A stretch of DNA of 64,000 nucleotides from Deltaproteobacteria bacterium (GTDB lineage Bacteria; Acidobacteriota; Thermoanaerobaculia; Multivoradales; JAHZIX01), in the NCBI GenBank assembly GCA_022601195.1, contig JAHZIX010000041.1, forward strand, positions 38,668 to 102,667, written 5' to 3'. Each line of letters starts with the position of its first letter. Position 1 is the first letter of the stretch. Of this stretch, positions 43,457-50,889 are shown piece by piece. The position numbers were made by a program, and so were the translations under genes. Under the pieces are notes generated by a model. The model made no database searches and was not told where the DNA came from. It was given only the letters and a program-made list of their open reading frames with translations.

Positions 43457-44652
43457 ATCCTTCCAACATCCTGGCCATGGACGGAGGCAATGGTTTCAAC
43501 ACCGCCTCGATCCTGACTGGCCTTCAGAAACAGCTGACTCCAGACCCCTCCGCCACCAACTTTCTCAACGGCATCGATCTATTCGCCGGCACCTCCGATG
43601 GTGGGATCAACGCTCTCTTCCTCGCCGCCCACCAGGACCCGACGGCAGCCCTGGCGGATATCGACTCCTTTTGGCAGAGCATCCTCAAGGACATGAACCC
43701 CTGCGCCAGTGCCTTCCCGGGCAGTCTGTTGCTGGCATTTATGGGCCAGAAGTCCATTCTCTCCAGCAAGCCGATGGAAGAGACCTTCATTGAATTTTTC
43801 GGCCAAGACACCACCTTGGACGACCTGGAACACCCGGTGTTGATCGTCAGCTTCAAACTCGACAACGAGAGGGAACACAACCGCCGCTGGGTCCCCAAGT
43901 ATTTTTCCAATTGGGGTCCTCATGCCACCGGTAGTGAGAAGGTCGTCGATGTTGCTCTACGCACATCGGCGCTTCCCATCGAGATGCCCATCTACCAGGG
44001 AATGGACCAGGAAGGCCCCGGCTACGTGGACGGCGGAATGGTCGCCAACAACCCCAGCATGTGTGCCATCGCCCAGCTCATCGAGGCCAGCGAGAGGGAC
44101 GGTGTCAGCGTCGGCGAACTGCTGGGGGAAATGTCCTTGCTGTCCATCGGTACGGGACGCAACGTCATCGGTGACACCGTCTTCCTTGATCCGGACTTCC
44201 ACGACGGTCGGGCCTCCTGGGGTTATTCCCAATGGCTCTTCGACGCGTCCCGTCCTTTGTTGCTGGTAGATCTGATGCTTCAAGCGGCAGTAGAAGCGGT
44301 CAGCAAGCAATGCCACCAGATCCTCCGAAAGTCCTTCTTCCGCGCCCAACCTACTCTCGAAAAAGGTCTCGTCCCCGACGACCCAGCCACCACCGAACTG
44401 CTCAAAGAAGTGATCCTTTGGATGCGCTCCGTTGGCTGGATTCCTCGTGCCAAGGCTGGTCGAAAGGCTAGAACCTCCAGGACTTCAGCCGCCGAGACCG
44501 CCGCCAAGAAATCGACCCCTAAGAAGGCCACTGCCAGGAAGACGGCTACCAAGAAAGCGACAGCCAAGAAGGCGACAGCTGAGGAGAAGGAGAGCACAAC
44601 CCAAGAAACACCGCCGAGCTCAGAATCAAGCTCCACTGCCAGCGAAGACTGA
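43453..44652 (+). CDS. Patatin-like phospholipase with histone-H1-like tail
   Basis: 399 residues. The patatin fold is shown by the glycine-rich oxyanion start MDGGNGFNTASILTG, the nucleophile elbow FAGTSDGGINALFL, and the catalytic Asp in YVDGGMVANNPSM. It should hydrolyse acyl esters of lipids or a related substrate. The last ~60 residues are a low-complexity Lys/Ala/Thr tail with five KKATA-type pentapeptides, resembling histone H1-like tails and strongly basic. It overlaps the NRPS stop by 4 bp (ATGA), so it is translationally coupled as the last gene of the PKS-NRPS operon. It might deacylate, edit or release the product, but this is inference. Confidence 0.88.
   Translation: MNPSNILAMDGGNGFNTASILTGLQKQLTPDPSATNFLNGIDLFAGTSDGGINALFLAAHQDPTAALADIDSFWQSILKDMNPCASAFPGSLLLAFMGQKSILSSKPMEETFIEFFGQDTTLDDLEHPVLIVSFKLDNEREHNRRWVPKYFSNWGPHATGSEKVVDVALRTSALPIEMPIYQGMDQEGPGYVDGGMVANNPSMCAIAQLIEASERDGVSVGELLGEMSLLSIGTGRNVIGDTVFLDPDFHDGRASWGYSQWLFDASRPLLLVDLMLQAAVEAVSKQCHQILRKSFFRAQPTLEKGLVPDDPATTELLKEVILWMRSVGWIPRAKAGRKARTSRTSAAETAAKKSTPKKATARKTATKKATAKKATAEEKESTTQETPPSSESSSTASED
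44506..44580. repeat. 15-bp tandem repeat, five copies, in the patatin tail
   Basis: Units at 44506, 44521, 44536, 44551 and 44566 encode KKSTP, KKATA, RKTAT, KKATA and KKATA. Confidence 0.85.
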
Positions 44653-44868
44653 GAGGAGTATCGACGATACCTCGAAGGGTGGCAGCGACACCGAGAAGGC
44701 GCGCAGTGAACGTCGTGCGTCGACACGGACGAGGAGTTTGGCCGTAGATCAAACCCCTCCCACATCTAAGGCTGCTGGAAGGGCGTTACGGATCGAGTCA
44801 TACTGGGTGGTCTCAAGTGATCGTCGCAACACGGTCTTCGGTTCCACGTTTCGGCCCGTCAATTTACC

Positions 44869-45075
44869 TCAAGGGATGGCAGAGAAGAGTTCTGCCGGGG
44901 TACGCCAGCTGAGGGTTTTACGGGGCCGGCTGTTGAGCGACTTCGCGACGCGCTCTACTTCGGCTGGATCCAGTTTGTAGAAGTCCGTCGATCTCTGGAA
45001 CCACTGTCGCAATATTCCATTGGTGTTTTCGTTGGTCCCTCGTTGCCAGGGGCTGTGAGGATCGCACAGGTAGGA
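44869..45075 (-). pseudogene. IS30-family transposase, C-terminal fragment
   Basis: The minus strand encodes YLCDPHSPWQRGTNENTNG followed by LRQW, DPAEVERVAKSLNSRPRKTL and a closing WRTPAELF before a stop at 44869. This is the conserved C-terminal end of IS30-family DDE transposases, including the catalytic-Glu region. An in-frame stop lies immediately upstream (45076-45078) and no N-terminal part is found, so only about 66 codons survive. The rest of the 44653-45417 interval is non-coding and probably includes the element's end downstream of the fragment. It marks the junction where the PKS-NRPS operon ends. Confidence 0.88.
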
Positions 45076-45417
45076 TCAGCGGGAGCGTTTGAACGGAAAC
45101 AAGCCGTTTCAGAGTTGATGCTGTACTCGAAACTGATGATTTTCGCGCCCCTGTGCTTCGAGATGGCGCGCAAGAAAGTAGGGCGGGCTCTGATTCCTTC
45201 AAGTCGAGGTCTCAAGTGTTTGGGGGGCGACAGGAGGACTTCCAAGTTGGGTTCCTTCGAGATAGGACAGCGGGCTTCGCCTCAGCAAAGGGCTACCCCG
45301 CCTAGGTGTCGGCCTTAGAACAATAGGTTCTGGTTCAAATGCCCGCGCTGGCCCCAAGTACTATCGTCGCTGTATGCTTACCTTGTTCCGTTAGATTGCA
45401 AATAGGAGATCAAGGTA

Positions 45418-45600
45418 ATGGCTTGCGGCTATTGTGGGGGCCAGGGGTACAGAACCTCAGACGACGACTACGGAGTTAGACGAACACCTTGTACGCACTG
45501 CAATGGTAGGGGAGGCTCCTCGTCTTCGAGCGGCTGCGGGTGCATGGTCTTTTTGGTGATCGTGAGCGGCATGCCACTCTGGGCAAAATTCCTAATGTAG
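45418..45600 (+). CDS. Small DnaJ-type zinc-finger protein with one hydrophobic segment
   Basis: 60 residues. CGYCGGQGY and CTHCNGRGG form a pair of CxxCxGxG repeats as in the DnaJ Cys-rich domain, enough to bind one zinc. A Ser/Cys-rich hinge (SSSSSGCGC) and a short hydrophobic C-terminus (MVFLVIVSGMPLWAKFL) follow, suggesting membrane attachment. AGGAG lies 10 bases before the ATG. It stands alone within the mobile-element region, with the IS30 fragment before it and the inverted-repeat element after it. Function is unknown. Confidence 0.6.
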   Translation: MACGYCGGQGYRTSDDDYGVRRTPCTHCNGRGGSSSSSGCGCMVFLVIVSGMPLWAKFLM

Positions 45601-45808
45601 GTTCCAGATCAACGAGACGCTTAGAGCACGTTTAGAGAGCATAAAAGCACAGGGGCAACTACGAGATCAGGGGGGCTTTCGGGAGTCAAGCTGGATAGGA
45701 TGCGGGGATCTGATTGACTCCCAAGACGGTGAAGGCGACTTACTCTCCTCAGGCGTCGTATTCGCGGAATAGCTTAGGTGCCCCGTCGTTTTATGGTCTC
45801 GTCTATCT

Positions 45809-46038
45809 GGCCCAATGACAAGGAAACTGTCATATGGGGCCAAGCTGAGTCGATGCGGCGAGCATCTCCCATTTTTTCAGACCTCTTCTCATTACGAAAG
45901 GTGTCTCCTGAAAAGAGTCGGATTCCCCGAACTCAGCTCCTGTCGAGGCGTTTGGTAGCCCGGAACGGGCCAATCAGCCGGCGAAATGTAAGGAGTCGGC
46001 GATTTGGCTCCATATGGCAGTTTCCTTGTCTCTGAGCC
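45809..46038. mobile_element. MITE-like element with imperfect terminal inverted repeats
   Basis: About 230 bp bounded by inverted arms. GACAAGGAAACTGTCATATG starts the left arm at 45817 and runs to 45843; the right arm (46004-46030) is its reverse complement with two mismatches over 27 bp. Weaker similarity (GGCCCA/GGCTCA) extends the arms outwards. The interior has no credible gene; an 85-codon frame crossing it looks spurious. Size, arms and lack of coding match a non-autonomous transposable element. No target-site duplication is evident. The family is not identified. Confidence 0.6.
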
Positions 46039-46111
46039 TTTCAGGTGAGGCGGCAGCATCCCGGGCGTTGCGACAGTTGCTCGCCCACAACAAGACTAGG
46101 GAGAGAAGAAT

Positions 46112-46546
46112 ATGCGCAACGTGCAGGCACAACGCCCTACCGGAGCCTTTATCGGTGCCTCCTGGGCAGCACTATTAATCGGCGTAGTCACGTATCTCGT
46201 CGGCCTCTGGAACTCACAGGTGCAGCTCAACGAGAAGGGCTACTACTTCACCATTCTGATGTATGGCTTGTTCTCCGCAGTTTCGCTTCAAAAGTCGGTA
46301 CGCGACAGGCTTGAGGGAACCAAAGTCACATCCATCTACTTTGGCCTTTGCTGGCTGTCGCTCGGCCTGTCCATTCTGCTCCTGGTAGTCGGCTTGTGGA
46401 ATGCCTCACTCACCTCTAGTGAAAAGGGCTTCTACGGAATGTCCTTCCTGCTCAGCCTTTTCGCCGCCGTTGCGGTTCAAAAGAACGTGCGAGACGTCGC
46501 GTTCCTCGGCGAAGATGAGCCTACTGACGCAGAGACCGAGGCCTGA
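46112..46546 (+). CDS. yiaA: YiaA/YiaB-family two-helix inner membrane protein (duplicated)
   Basis: 144 residues with two copies of the YiaAB unit. The first is WAALLIGVVTYLVGLWNSQV then LNEKGYYFTILMYGLFSAVS and QKSVRD; the second is LSILLLVVGLWNASL then SEKGFYGMSFLLSLFAAVAV and QKNVRD. That gives four membrane helices. The family is widespread, including E. coli YiaA, with no firm function. The stop codon lies inside an attC-like sequence, so this may be a captured integron cassette. AGAGAAGAAT precedes the ATG. Confidence 0.93.
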   Translation: MRNVQAQRPTGAFIGASWAALLIGVVTYLVGLWNSQVQLNEKGYYFTILMYGLFSAVSLQKSVRDRLEGTKVTSIYFGLCWLSLGLSILLLVVGLWNASLTSSEKGFYGMSFLLSLFAAVAVQKNVRDVAFLGEDEPTDAETEA

Positions 46547-46588
46547 CCGTTCGCTCCGGCGGACCAGCCGCTCAGCTCAACGTTGGGT
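46541..46588. other. attC-like (integron cassette) recombination site
   Basis: GCCTGAC (46541-46547), one mismatch from RYYYAAC, pairs with GTTGGGT (46582-46588), a match to GTTRRRY. The intervening bases fold as an attC-type interrupted stem (CGTT/AACG, GCT/AGC, GCGG/CCGC). GCTCAACGTTGGGT is typical of chromosomal attC ends. At 48 bp it is shorter than most attC sites, and no integrase or attI is in the window. Confidence 0.5.
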
Positions 46589-46939
46589 GTCATGAGGCAC
46601 CGTCTACTGCCTCTCGGTGTCCTGCTGCCAGTCAGGCTATCGTCGGCCTTGGCCGAGGCAGTTCGCACTTTCGGCCTCCGACAATCATCGGACCGGAAAA
46701 CTACGCTAGGCACTGTCCTGAGTAGCAACAGAACCAGGTTTCACCCTAAGCGTTACGCCTCCAAGTCCGGATGTGCTTGTAGGCCCTACGCTTCGAATCG
46801 ATCCCAGATCTGTTCTTGGTCTTCTTGGCTCATATGAGCGCCCATCACACCACCACCAATCCTCAAGAATCAAAGTGGGTGTTGCGTTGGCCGCTTGGGA
46901 CCACCCTGAAATAGTACGAACTCGTAACAAGGGGCGGCC
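46589..46939. other. Interval of about 350 bp after the attC-like site
   Basis: A frame starting MRHRLLPLGVLLPVRLSSAL at 46592 looks like the signal peptide of a truncated cassette gene, but has no recognisable continuation. The rest appears non-coding up to the antitoxin promoter. Confidence 0.4.
46915..46926. promoter_or_regulatory. Putative antitoxin operator
   Basis: TACGAACTCGTA is a dyad (5-bp arms, AC centre) 13 bp before the antitoxin start, where Phd/YefM-type antitoxins usually bind to repress their own operon. Confidence 0.45.
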
Positions 46940-47221
46940 ATGCAACACCTGACGAGGGACACGTACCCACTGAGCCATTTTCGTCAGAACACGAGTGAGC
47001 ACCTTCAAAGGTTGAAGGAGGGCAGAGTGGAGACCATCACGCAGAACGGTAAAGCCGCTATGGTCGCCATGAGCCCAGAGACTTACGACGCGATGGCCAT
47101 CGAGCTCGAGCGGAGCCTCCTTTGGGATCAAGCAATCTCCCGGTTCGACGCCGGGGACAAGGGCATGGACGCCAGAGAAGCGATCGACCAGGTGGCCGCT
47201 CGATTGAAACGAAAATTGTGA
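46940..47221 (+). CDS. Phd/YefM-family antitoxin (no toxin partner seen)
   Basis: 93 residues. The N-terminal DNA-binding part carries YPLSHFRQNTSEHLQRLKEG, ETITQNGKAAMVAMSPETYD and AMAIELE, the standard Phd/YefM layout. The C-terminal toxin-binding helix region is SRFDAGDKGMDAREAIDQVA. Such proteins neutralise RelE/ParE- or Doc-type toxins and repress their operon. No toxin frame follows: the next 29 bp lead straight to the end of the convergent glycosyltransferase gene. It is therefore an orphan, acquired or left behind in the mobile-element region. Confidence 0.88.
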   Translation: MQHLTRDTYPLSHFRQNTSEHLQRLKEGRVETITQNGKAAMVAMSPETYDAMAIELERSLLWDQAISRFDAGDKGMDAREAIDQVAARLKRKL

Positions 47222-47250
47222 GGGGCGAGGCCTACTAAGTCCGCTACGAT

Positions 47251-48501
47251 CTAGCCACTTTTTCCCTCGCCTGTGCTCCCGGCGGCAGTTTTCACCCCAC
47301 AAGCCCGATCCAAGGCTTGCCGAAAAAGAGCGGCAGCATCGTACTTTTCTATCGCCTGTTGGAGGCGAACGGCGGCAGCACGATAGTGGGCCTCTTCGAG
47401 AAGTTTCTTGACTCGATCCTGGAAGACCGACGCCGTAACCTCTCCTTCTCGCAACCATTCCCCAGCTCCGGCGCCATGTACGGCCTTGGCGAACAGAAGC
47501 TGATCCATATTGCTCACGATACCCAGCACCGGTGTGCCCGCAGCGAGACTCTGCTGTGCAGCCGTCGCCCCGCCGTTGCAAATACATAAACTTGCCCGGG
47601 CACACGCCCGGTCGCCGGGCAGAAAATCCGCTAGGAAAACGTTGGCCGGTGGCCGCAACAAGCGGCGGCGGCCGGCGGTCGCCGCCATCACTTGCACCGG
47701 CAGCTCGGCCAGGGCATCGAGGAGACTTCGCAGCCGGGAAGAGGCTCCGGAGCTACCGAGATTGAGGTAGATCACTGGCTGGGAGTCATCTACCTCGGTC
47801 CACCAATCCGGCAGATCCACTTTCGGTGACCAGGGGACAGGACCAAGATAGCTATGGTGATCCGGCAGACCCTCGGTCGGGACCAGTTCCGGAACATCTG
47901 GATAGAGGACAATATCGCCCGCCGTAAAGCTATGACGCACATCCGCATCCCAACCGGCAACCCCATACTTGGTACGCACGACATTGAGGGGCAAGCTCTG
48001 CAACGCCAGGCCAACGGGCTTGAAGATCTGGAAGAGAGTCTGGGCTAGAGGCTGTCCCAAGAAATCGATCATCGGGTGCTCCGCCAACTCGAAACCCGAC
48101 TCGCCGTAGGGACTCCAATGGGCATTGACCAAAGTGATCAACGGCACTCCGGCCAATCGCGCCGAAACCGCGAGGGATAGGCGAAGATCCCCAATGACCA
48201 CGTCTGGCTTCACTCTCTCGATGAGCTCGAGATCTTGGGCGACATAGCGATCCAAGGTCTCCACGTCGAACAGGGGATCCCCCCGGAACAACCGCTCCCG
48301 GGCAACTTTAGGATCGATGGACTCGAGAGGCACACGCTCCAGGTCGAGATCCTCCACCAGAGTCTCGTAGGGGCTACTGCAGGCGAGGATGGGCCTGTAG
48401 ACCTGCCGATCCAAATGGCTCGCTAACACCGCTGGGCGGACCACGTGAGATAGGGTCGCCCCTTCTCCAAAAAACAGGGCGGTACGACGTTTCTCCGTCA
48501 T
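47251..48501 (-). CDS. GT1-family (macrolide/UGT-like) glycosyltransferase
   Basis: 416 residues of GT-B fold. The N-domain is ALFFGEGATLSHVVRPAVLA; the C-domain has VIYLNLGSSG, FLPGDRACARASLCICNGG and a nucleotide-sugar loop GGATAAQQSLAAGTPVLG. This is the MGT/UGT class that glycosylates small lipophilic molecules from nucleotide sugars. It is the last gene of the minus-strand operon (16 bp after the UbiB-like gene) whose first genes are the ammonia-lyase and CCR, so glycosylation of the assembly-line product is a reasonable guess. The sugar is unknown. Confidence 0.9.
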   Translation of the reverse strand: MTEKRRTALFFGEGATLSHVVRPAVLASHLDRQVYRPILACSSPYETLVEDLDLERVPLESIDPKVARERLFRGDPLFDVETLDRYVAQDLELIERVKPDVVIGDLRLSLAVSARLAGVPLITLVNAHWSPYGESGFELAEHPMIDFLGQPLAQTLFQIFKPVGLALQSLPLNVVRTKYGVAGWDADVRHSFTAGDIVLYPDVPELVPTEGLPDHHSYLGPVPWSPKVDLPDWWTEVDDSQPVIYLNLGSSGASSRLRSLLDALAELPVQVMAATAGRRRLLRPPANVFLADFLPGDRACARASLCICNGGATAAQQSLAAGTPVLGIVSNMDQLLFAKAVHGAGAGEWLREGEVTASVFQDRVKKLLEEAHYRAAAVRLQQAIEKYDAAALFRQALDRACGVKTAAGSTGEGKSG

Positions 48502-48517
48502 GGCTCCTTTGGACCTC

Positions 48518-50377
48518 CTATCGCCCTCGAAAAATTCCCAAAATCAGCGAGGCAACGCCAGCTGCCACCAACCAAGTTCCAGCTCCACTGGCATTGATCT
48601 CCCCCCTAGAACCGGTGAGGAGAATGTCCCCTAGACGCCAGACGGAACCGCTCACCAACAGGCCGAAGGAGGCCGCCACCCAACCGAGACGACGCACCGA
48701 ACGGCGGAGGTTTCGACGGTCACGATCCTCTTCGGCGCTCGGTAGGGTTCTCACGACCAAGCGTCCTCCCGCAGCCTTGGTGAGCACACTGTCGAGACGC
48801 TCGAAAGTCCGATAGCCATTGAAGGCCAAGTCCCGCAGACCCAAGAGGGTCTTCTCCAATTGATCCTGTCCCTCCTCCTGGAGGAGGTCCTGGGCTAGGG
48901 GCACCGTCTCCACTGATAGATCGAGGTCTGCCTCCATCTTGGCGATGACCCCGGAGAGAATCCCCATGGCCCGAAAGACGAACAACATATCTCCAGGTAT
49001 TCGGAACGGGTTGTTGAACAGGAGGTCGCTGTATTCGTCCGCGAAAAAGCTCACGTACTCATCTAGATCCACGCCCTTCATTTGGCCGAGCAATGTCCCT
49101 TCGAAGCGTTGCAGGAGCCCCTCCGTCATCTCCTCGATCCGATTGAGATCCGCCCCTGGAGCCAGCAGGCCGCTCGCTACATAGGCTTCGACGATCTTTC
49201 GGGAATCTCGAGTTCCTACGCCGATGGCGTATTGACGCAGCGACGGTCGCAGGCGCTTGGGGATCGAGATCATCATGCCGAAGTCGATGAAAATCAGTTG
49301 AAAGGACCTCTTCTCGCAGGATGGCACCAGCTCCCCCGGTGCAAAGGAGATGCGGGGCTGCCCGGCTTCGTCGAGCTCACCAGCAAAGGGAAGGGGACGA
49401 ACGAAGAGGTTTCCTTCGTGAGGGTCCGCATGAACGTAGGAGGTGCGAAAGAACTGCCGAAGATAGACGTTGGCAATCTTGCGAGCGATCCCGTCCCTAC
49501 CGACCCCAGCAGCTTCCAAGGTTGCCAGATCGTCGACTCGAAAATAGCCGACGTTCTCCATAACCAGGGTATTGGCGCGGCAATAGTCCCAATAGATCTT
49601 GGGAACATAGACTTGGGGATCGTCGGCAAAATCCTCGGCGAAGCGCTCCGAGTTGCGGCCCTCCGCCACCATGTCCAGCTCCTGCCGGGTCACCTTGGCG
49701 AACTCACTGGTCAACCAGTCCAAATCCGCCTGCTGGCGCACTCGTTTGAAGAACTTGAGGCGCTTGACGAATCTGCCGATGAGAACCAGGTCCGTTTCTA
49801 CCGTCTTGCGAATCCCCGGCCGCAGTACCTTCACTGCGACCTCTTCTCCGGAAAGCAGTTGGGCTCGATGGACTTGACCCAGAGAAGCCGAACCTAAAGC
49901 GCTACTGTCGATCCAATGGAACACTTGCCCCACGGGTCTACCAAAGTCCCCCTCGACTCTGGCTTTGATGTCTTCGAAAGGCTCCGGCGGTACCGAATCT
50001 TGCAAACCAGCAAAGGCGGCTGCTACGTCCACCGGTAAGACGTCGACCCTAGTCCGTAAGTACTGCCCAAGCTTGATGAGCACACCGCCCATCTCCACCG
50101 CCAACTCGCGAAAATCCTCAGCCAGCCGGATCCATCGGGGCAGAGGTGCCCTTCGCAAGCCACGGAGCCCCGGTCGATTGAGGAGAATGTCCCAGAAAAA
50201 GACATGCAGGCTCACCCGTAGGAAATATCGGCGCACCTTGCGATAGCGGCGCCGGTCCAAGGGGCTGGGTTCTTTGCTACCTGGATCTTCCTCGGCAGGC
50301 GGGACCGGCGGAGATTCTTCTACGAACACCGCTTCTTCGTGACTCTCCCGGGAGGGGTCGAAGGAACCATCTACCAC
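48518..50377 (-). CDS. ABC1/UbiB-family atypical kinase with C-terminal membrane helices
   Basis: 619 residues. Family motifs: GGVLIKLGQYLRTRVDVLP (KxGQ), ALGSASLGQVHRAQLLSGEE, AVKVLRPG with the catalytic-lysine strand, VHADPHEGNLFV and FIDFGMM (metal-binding Asp). Two hydrophobic helices (WVAASFGLLVSGSVWRLG and WLVAAGVASLILGIF) anchor the C-terminus. UbiB/COQ8 proteins are ATPases that help extract or organise quinone-like lipids in membranes. Its place between an NTF2-like gene and a glycosyltransferase suggests a specialised copy serving the biosynthetic product rather than ubiquinone, but that is inference. Confidence 0.92.
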   Translation of the reverse strand: MVDGSFDPSRESHEEAVFVEESPPVPPAEEDPGSKEPSPLDRRRYRKVRRYFLRVSLHVFFWDILLNRPGLRGLRRAPLPRWIRLAEDFRELAVEMGGVLIKLGQYLRTRVDVLPVDVAAAFAGLQDSVPPEPFEDIKARVEGDFGRPVGQVFHWIDSSALGSASLGQVHRAQLLSGEEVAVKVLRPGIRKTVETDLVLIGRFVKRLKFFKRVRQQADLDWLTSEFAKVTRQELDMVAEGRNSERFAEDFADDPQVYVPKIYWDYCRANTLVMENVGYFRVDDLATLEAAGVGRDGIARKIANVYLRQFFRTSYVHADPHEGNLFVRPLPFAGELDEAGQPRISFAPGELVPSCEKRSFQLIFIDFGMMISIPKRLRPSLRQYAIGVGTRDSRKIVEAYVASGLLAPGADLNRIEEMTEGLLQRFEGTLLGQMKGVDLDEYVSFFADEYSDLLFNNPFRIPGDMLFVFRAMGILSGVIAKMEADLDLSVETVPLAQDLLQEEGQDQLEKTLLGLRDLAFNGYRTFERLDSVLTKAAGGRLVVRTLPSAEEDRDRRNLRRSVRRLGWVAASFGLLVSGSVWRLGDILLTGSRGEINASGAGTWLVAAGVASLILGIFRGR

Positions 50378-50397
50378 GCCAATTCTCCTCTATCCGT

Positions 50398-50889
50398 TCA
50401 AGAGAGAGCTGAGTCAGAGGCCTCTGAGGCTGCCGAAGAGGAGCCCGAGATAGAGGAGCCTGGAAATTGAGAGGAGGACGGCGGGGAGGCACCGATCTGC
50501 AACAGGAGAGCCAATAAGTCGAAATAGGCTCGAACTCGCGCGATCCTCCCGGAGCGAAGATAGAAAATGTCACAACCTTCCACGTCCGTCCGTCGGCCAC
50601 TAGCCGGAATCCCCCGAAACGAGCCATCGTGGGTGCCGGTCATGCGGAAGCGACTCACCCACCGGTCACCGAGGCTCAATCGTTCCACTTCGGTAAAGTG
50701 CTTGTCGGAAAAACCTTTTTGTAGCCCCACCAAGAAGGCTTCGAAACCCTGCTGGTCGAGACCTGCGGGCTCGGTGGGGCCGAAGAAGACGAAATCCGGG
50801 GTCAGGATCTCTCCGGCCCGAGAGAAATCTCGAGCGTTGAGGAGCTCCCCGAAGTACCGAGCGACGAGGACCTGAGGATCGCTCTTCAT
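50398..50889 (-). CDS. NTF2-like / SnoaL-type protein
   Basis: 163 residues. A cone-shaped NTF2 fold is suggested by LVARYFGELLNARDFSRAGE, ILTPDFVFFGP, RFRMTGTHDGSFRGIPASGR and CDIFYLRSGRIARVRAYFD. Relatives include SnoaL polyketide cyclases and ester cyclases, and also non-catalytic proteins. The C-terminus is a Ser/Ala-rich tail built from 15-bp repeats. It overlaps the CCR gene by 4 bp and precedes the UbiB-like gene by 20 bp. Cyclase activity on the polyketide is possible but unproven. Confidence 0.75.
   Translation of the reverse strand: MKSDPQVLVARYFGELLNARDFSRAGEILTPDFVFFGPTEPAGLDQQGFEAFLVGLQKGFSDKHFTEVERLSLGDRWVSRFRMTGTHDGSFRGIPASGRRTDVEGCDIFYLRSGRIARVRAYFDLLALLLQIGASPPSSSQFPGSSISGSSSAASEASDSALS
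50417..50461. repeat. 15-bp repeat, three degenerate copies, at the NTF2-like C-terminus
   Basis: GAGGCCTCTGAGGCT, GCCGAAGAGGAGCCC and GAGATAGAGGAGCCT on the plus strand encode the Gly/Ser/Ala-rich tail on the minus strand. Confidence 0.55.

Noticed and set aside
44432..44980. 182-codon plus frame over the patatin tail and IS30 fragment
   Set aside because: It crosses two unrelated features, is Pro/Arg-rich, and derives from another frame of the KKATA repeats.
45385..45400. GTTAGAT as a second attC core near the zinc-finger gene
   Set aside because: It matches GTTRRRY but has no pairing RYYYAAC partner at a suitable distance.
45778..46035. 85-codon frame spanning the inverted-repeat element
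   Set aside because: It runs through both inverted arms and has no protein character.
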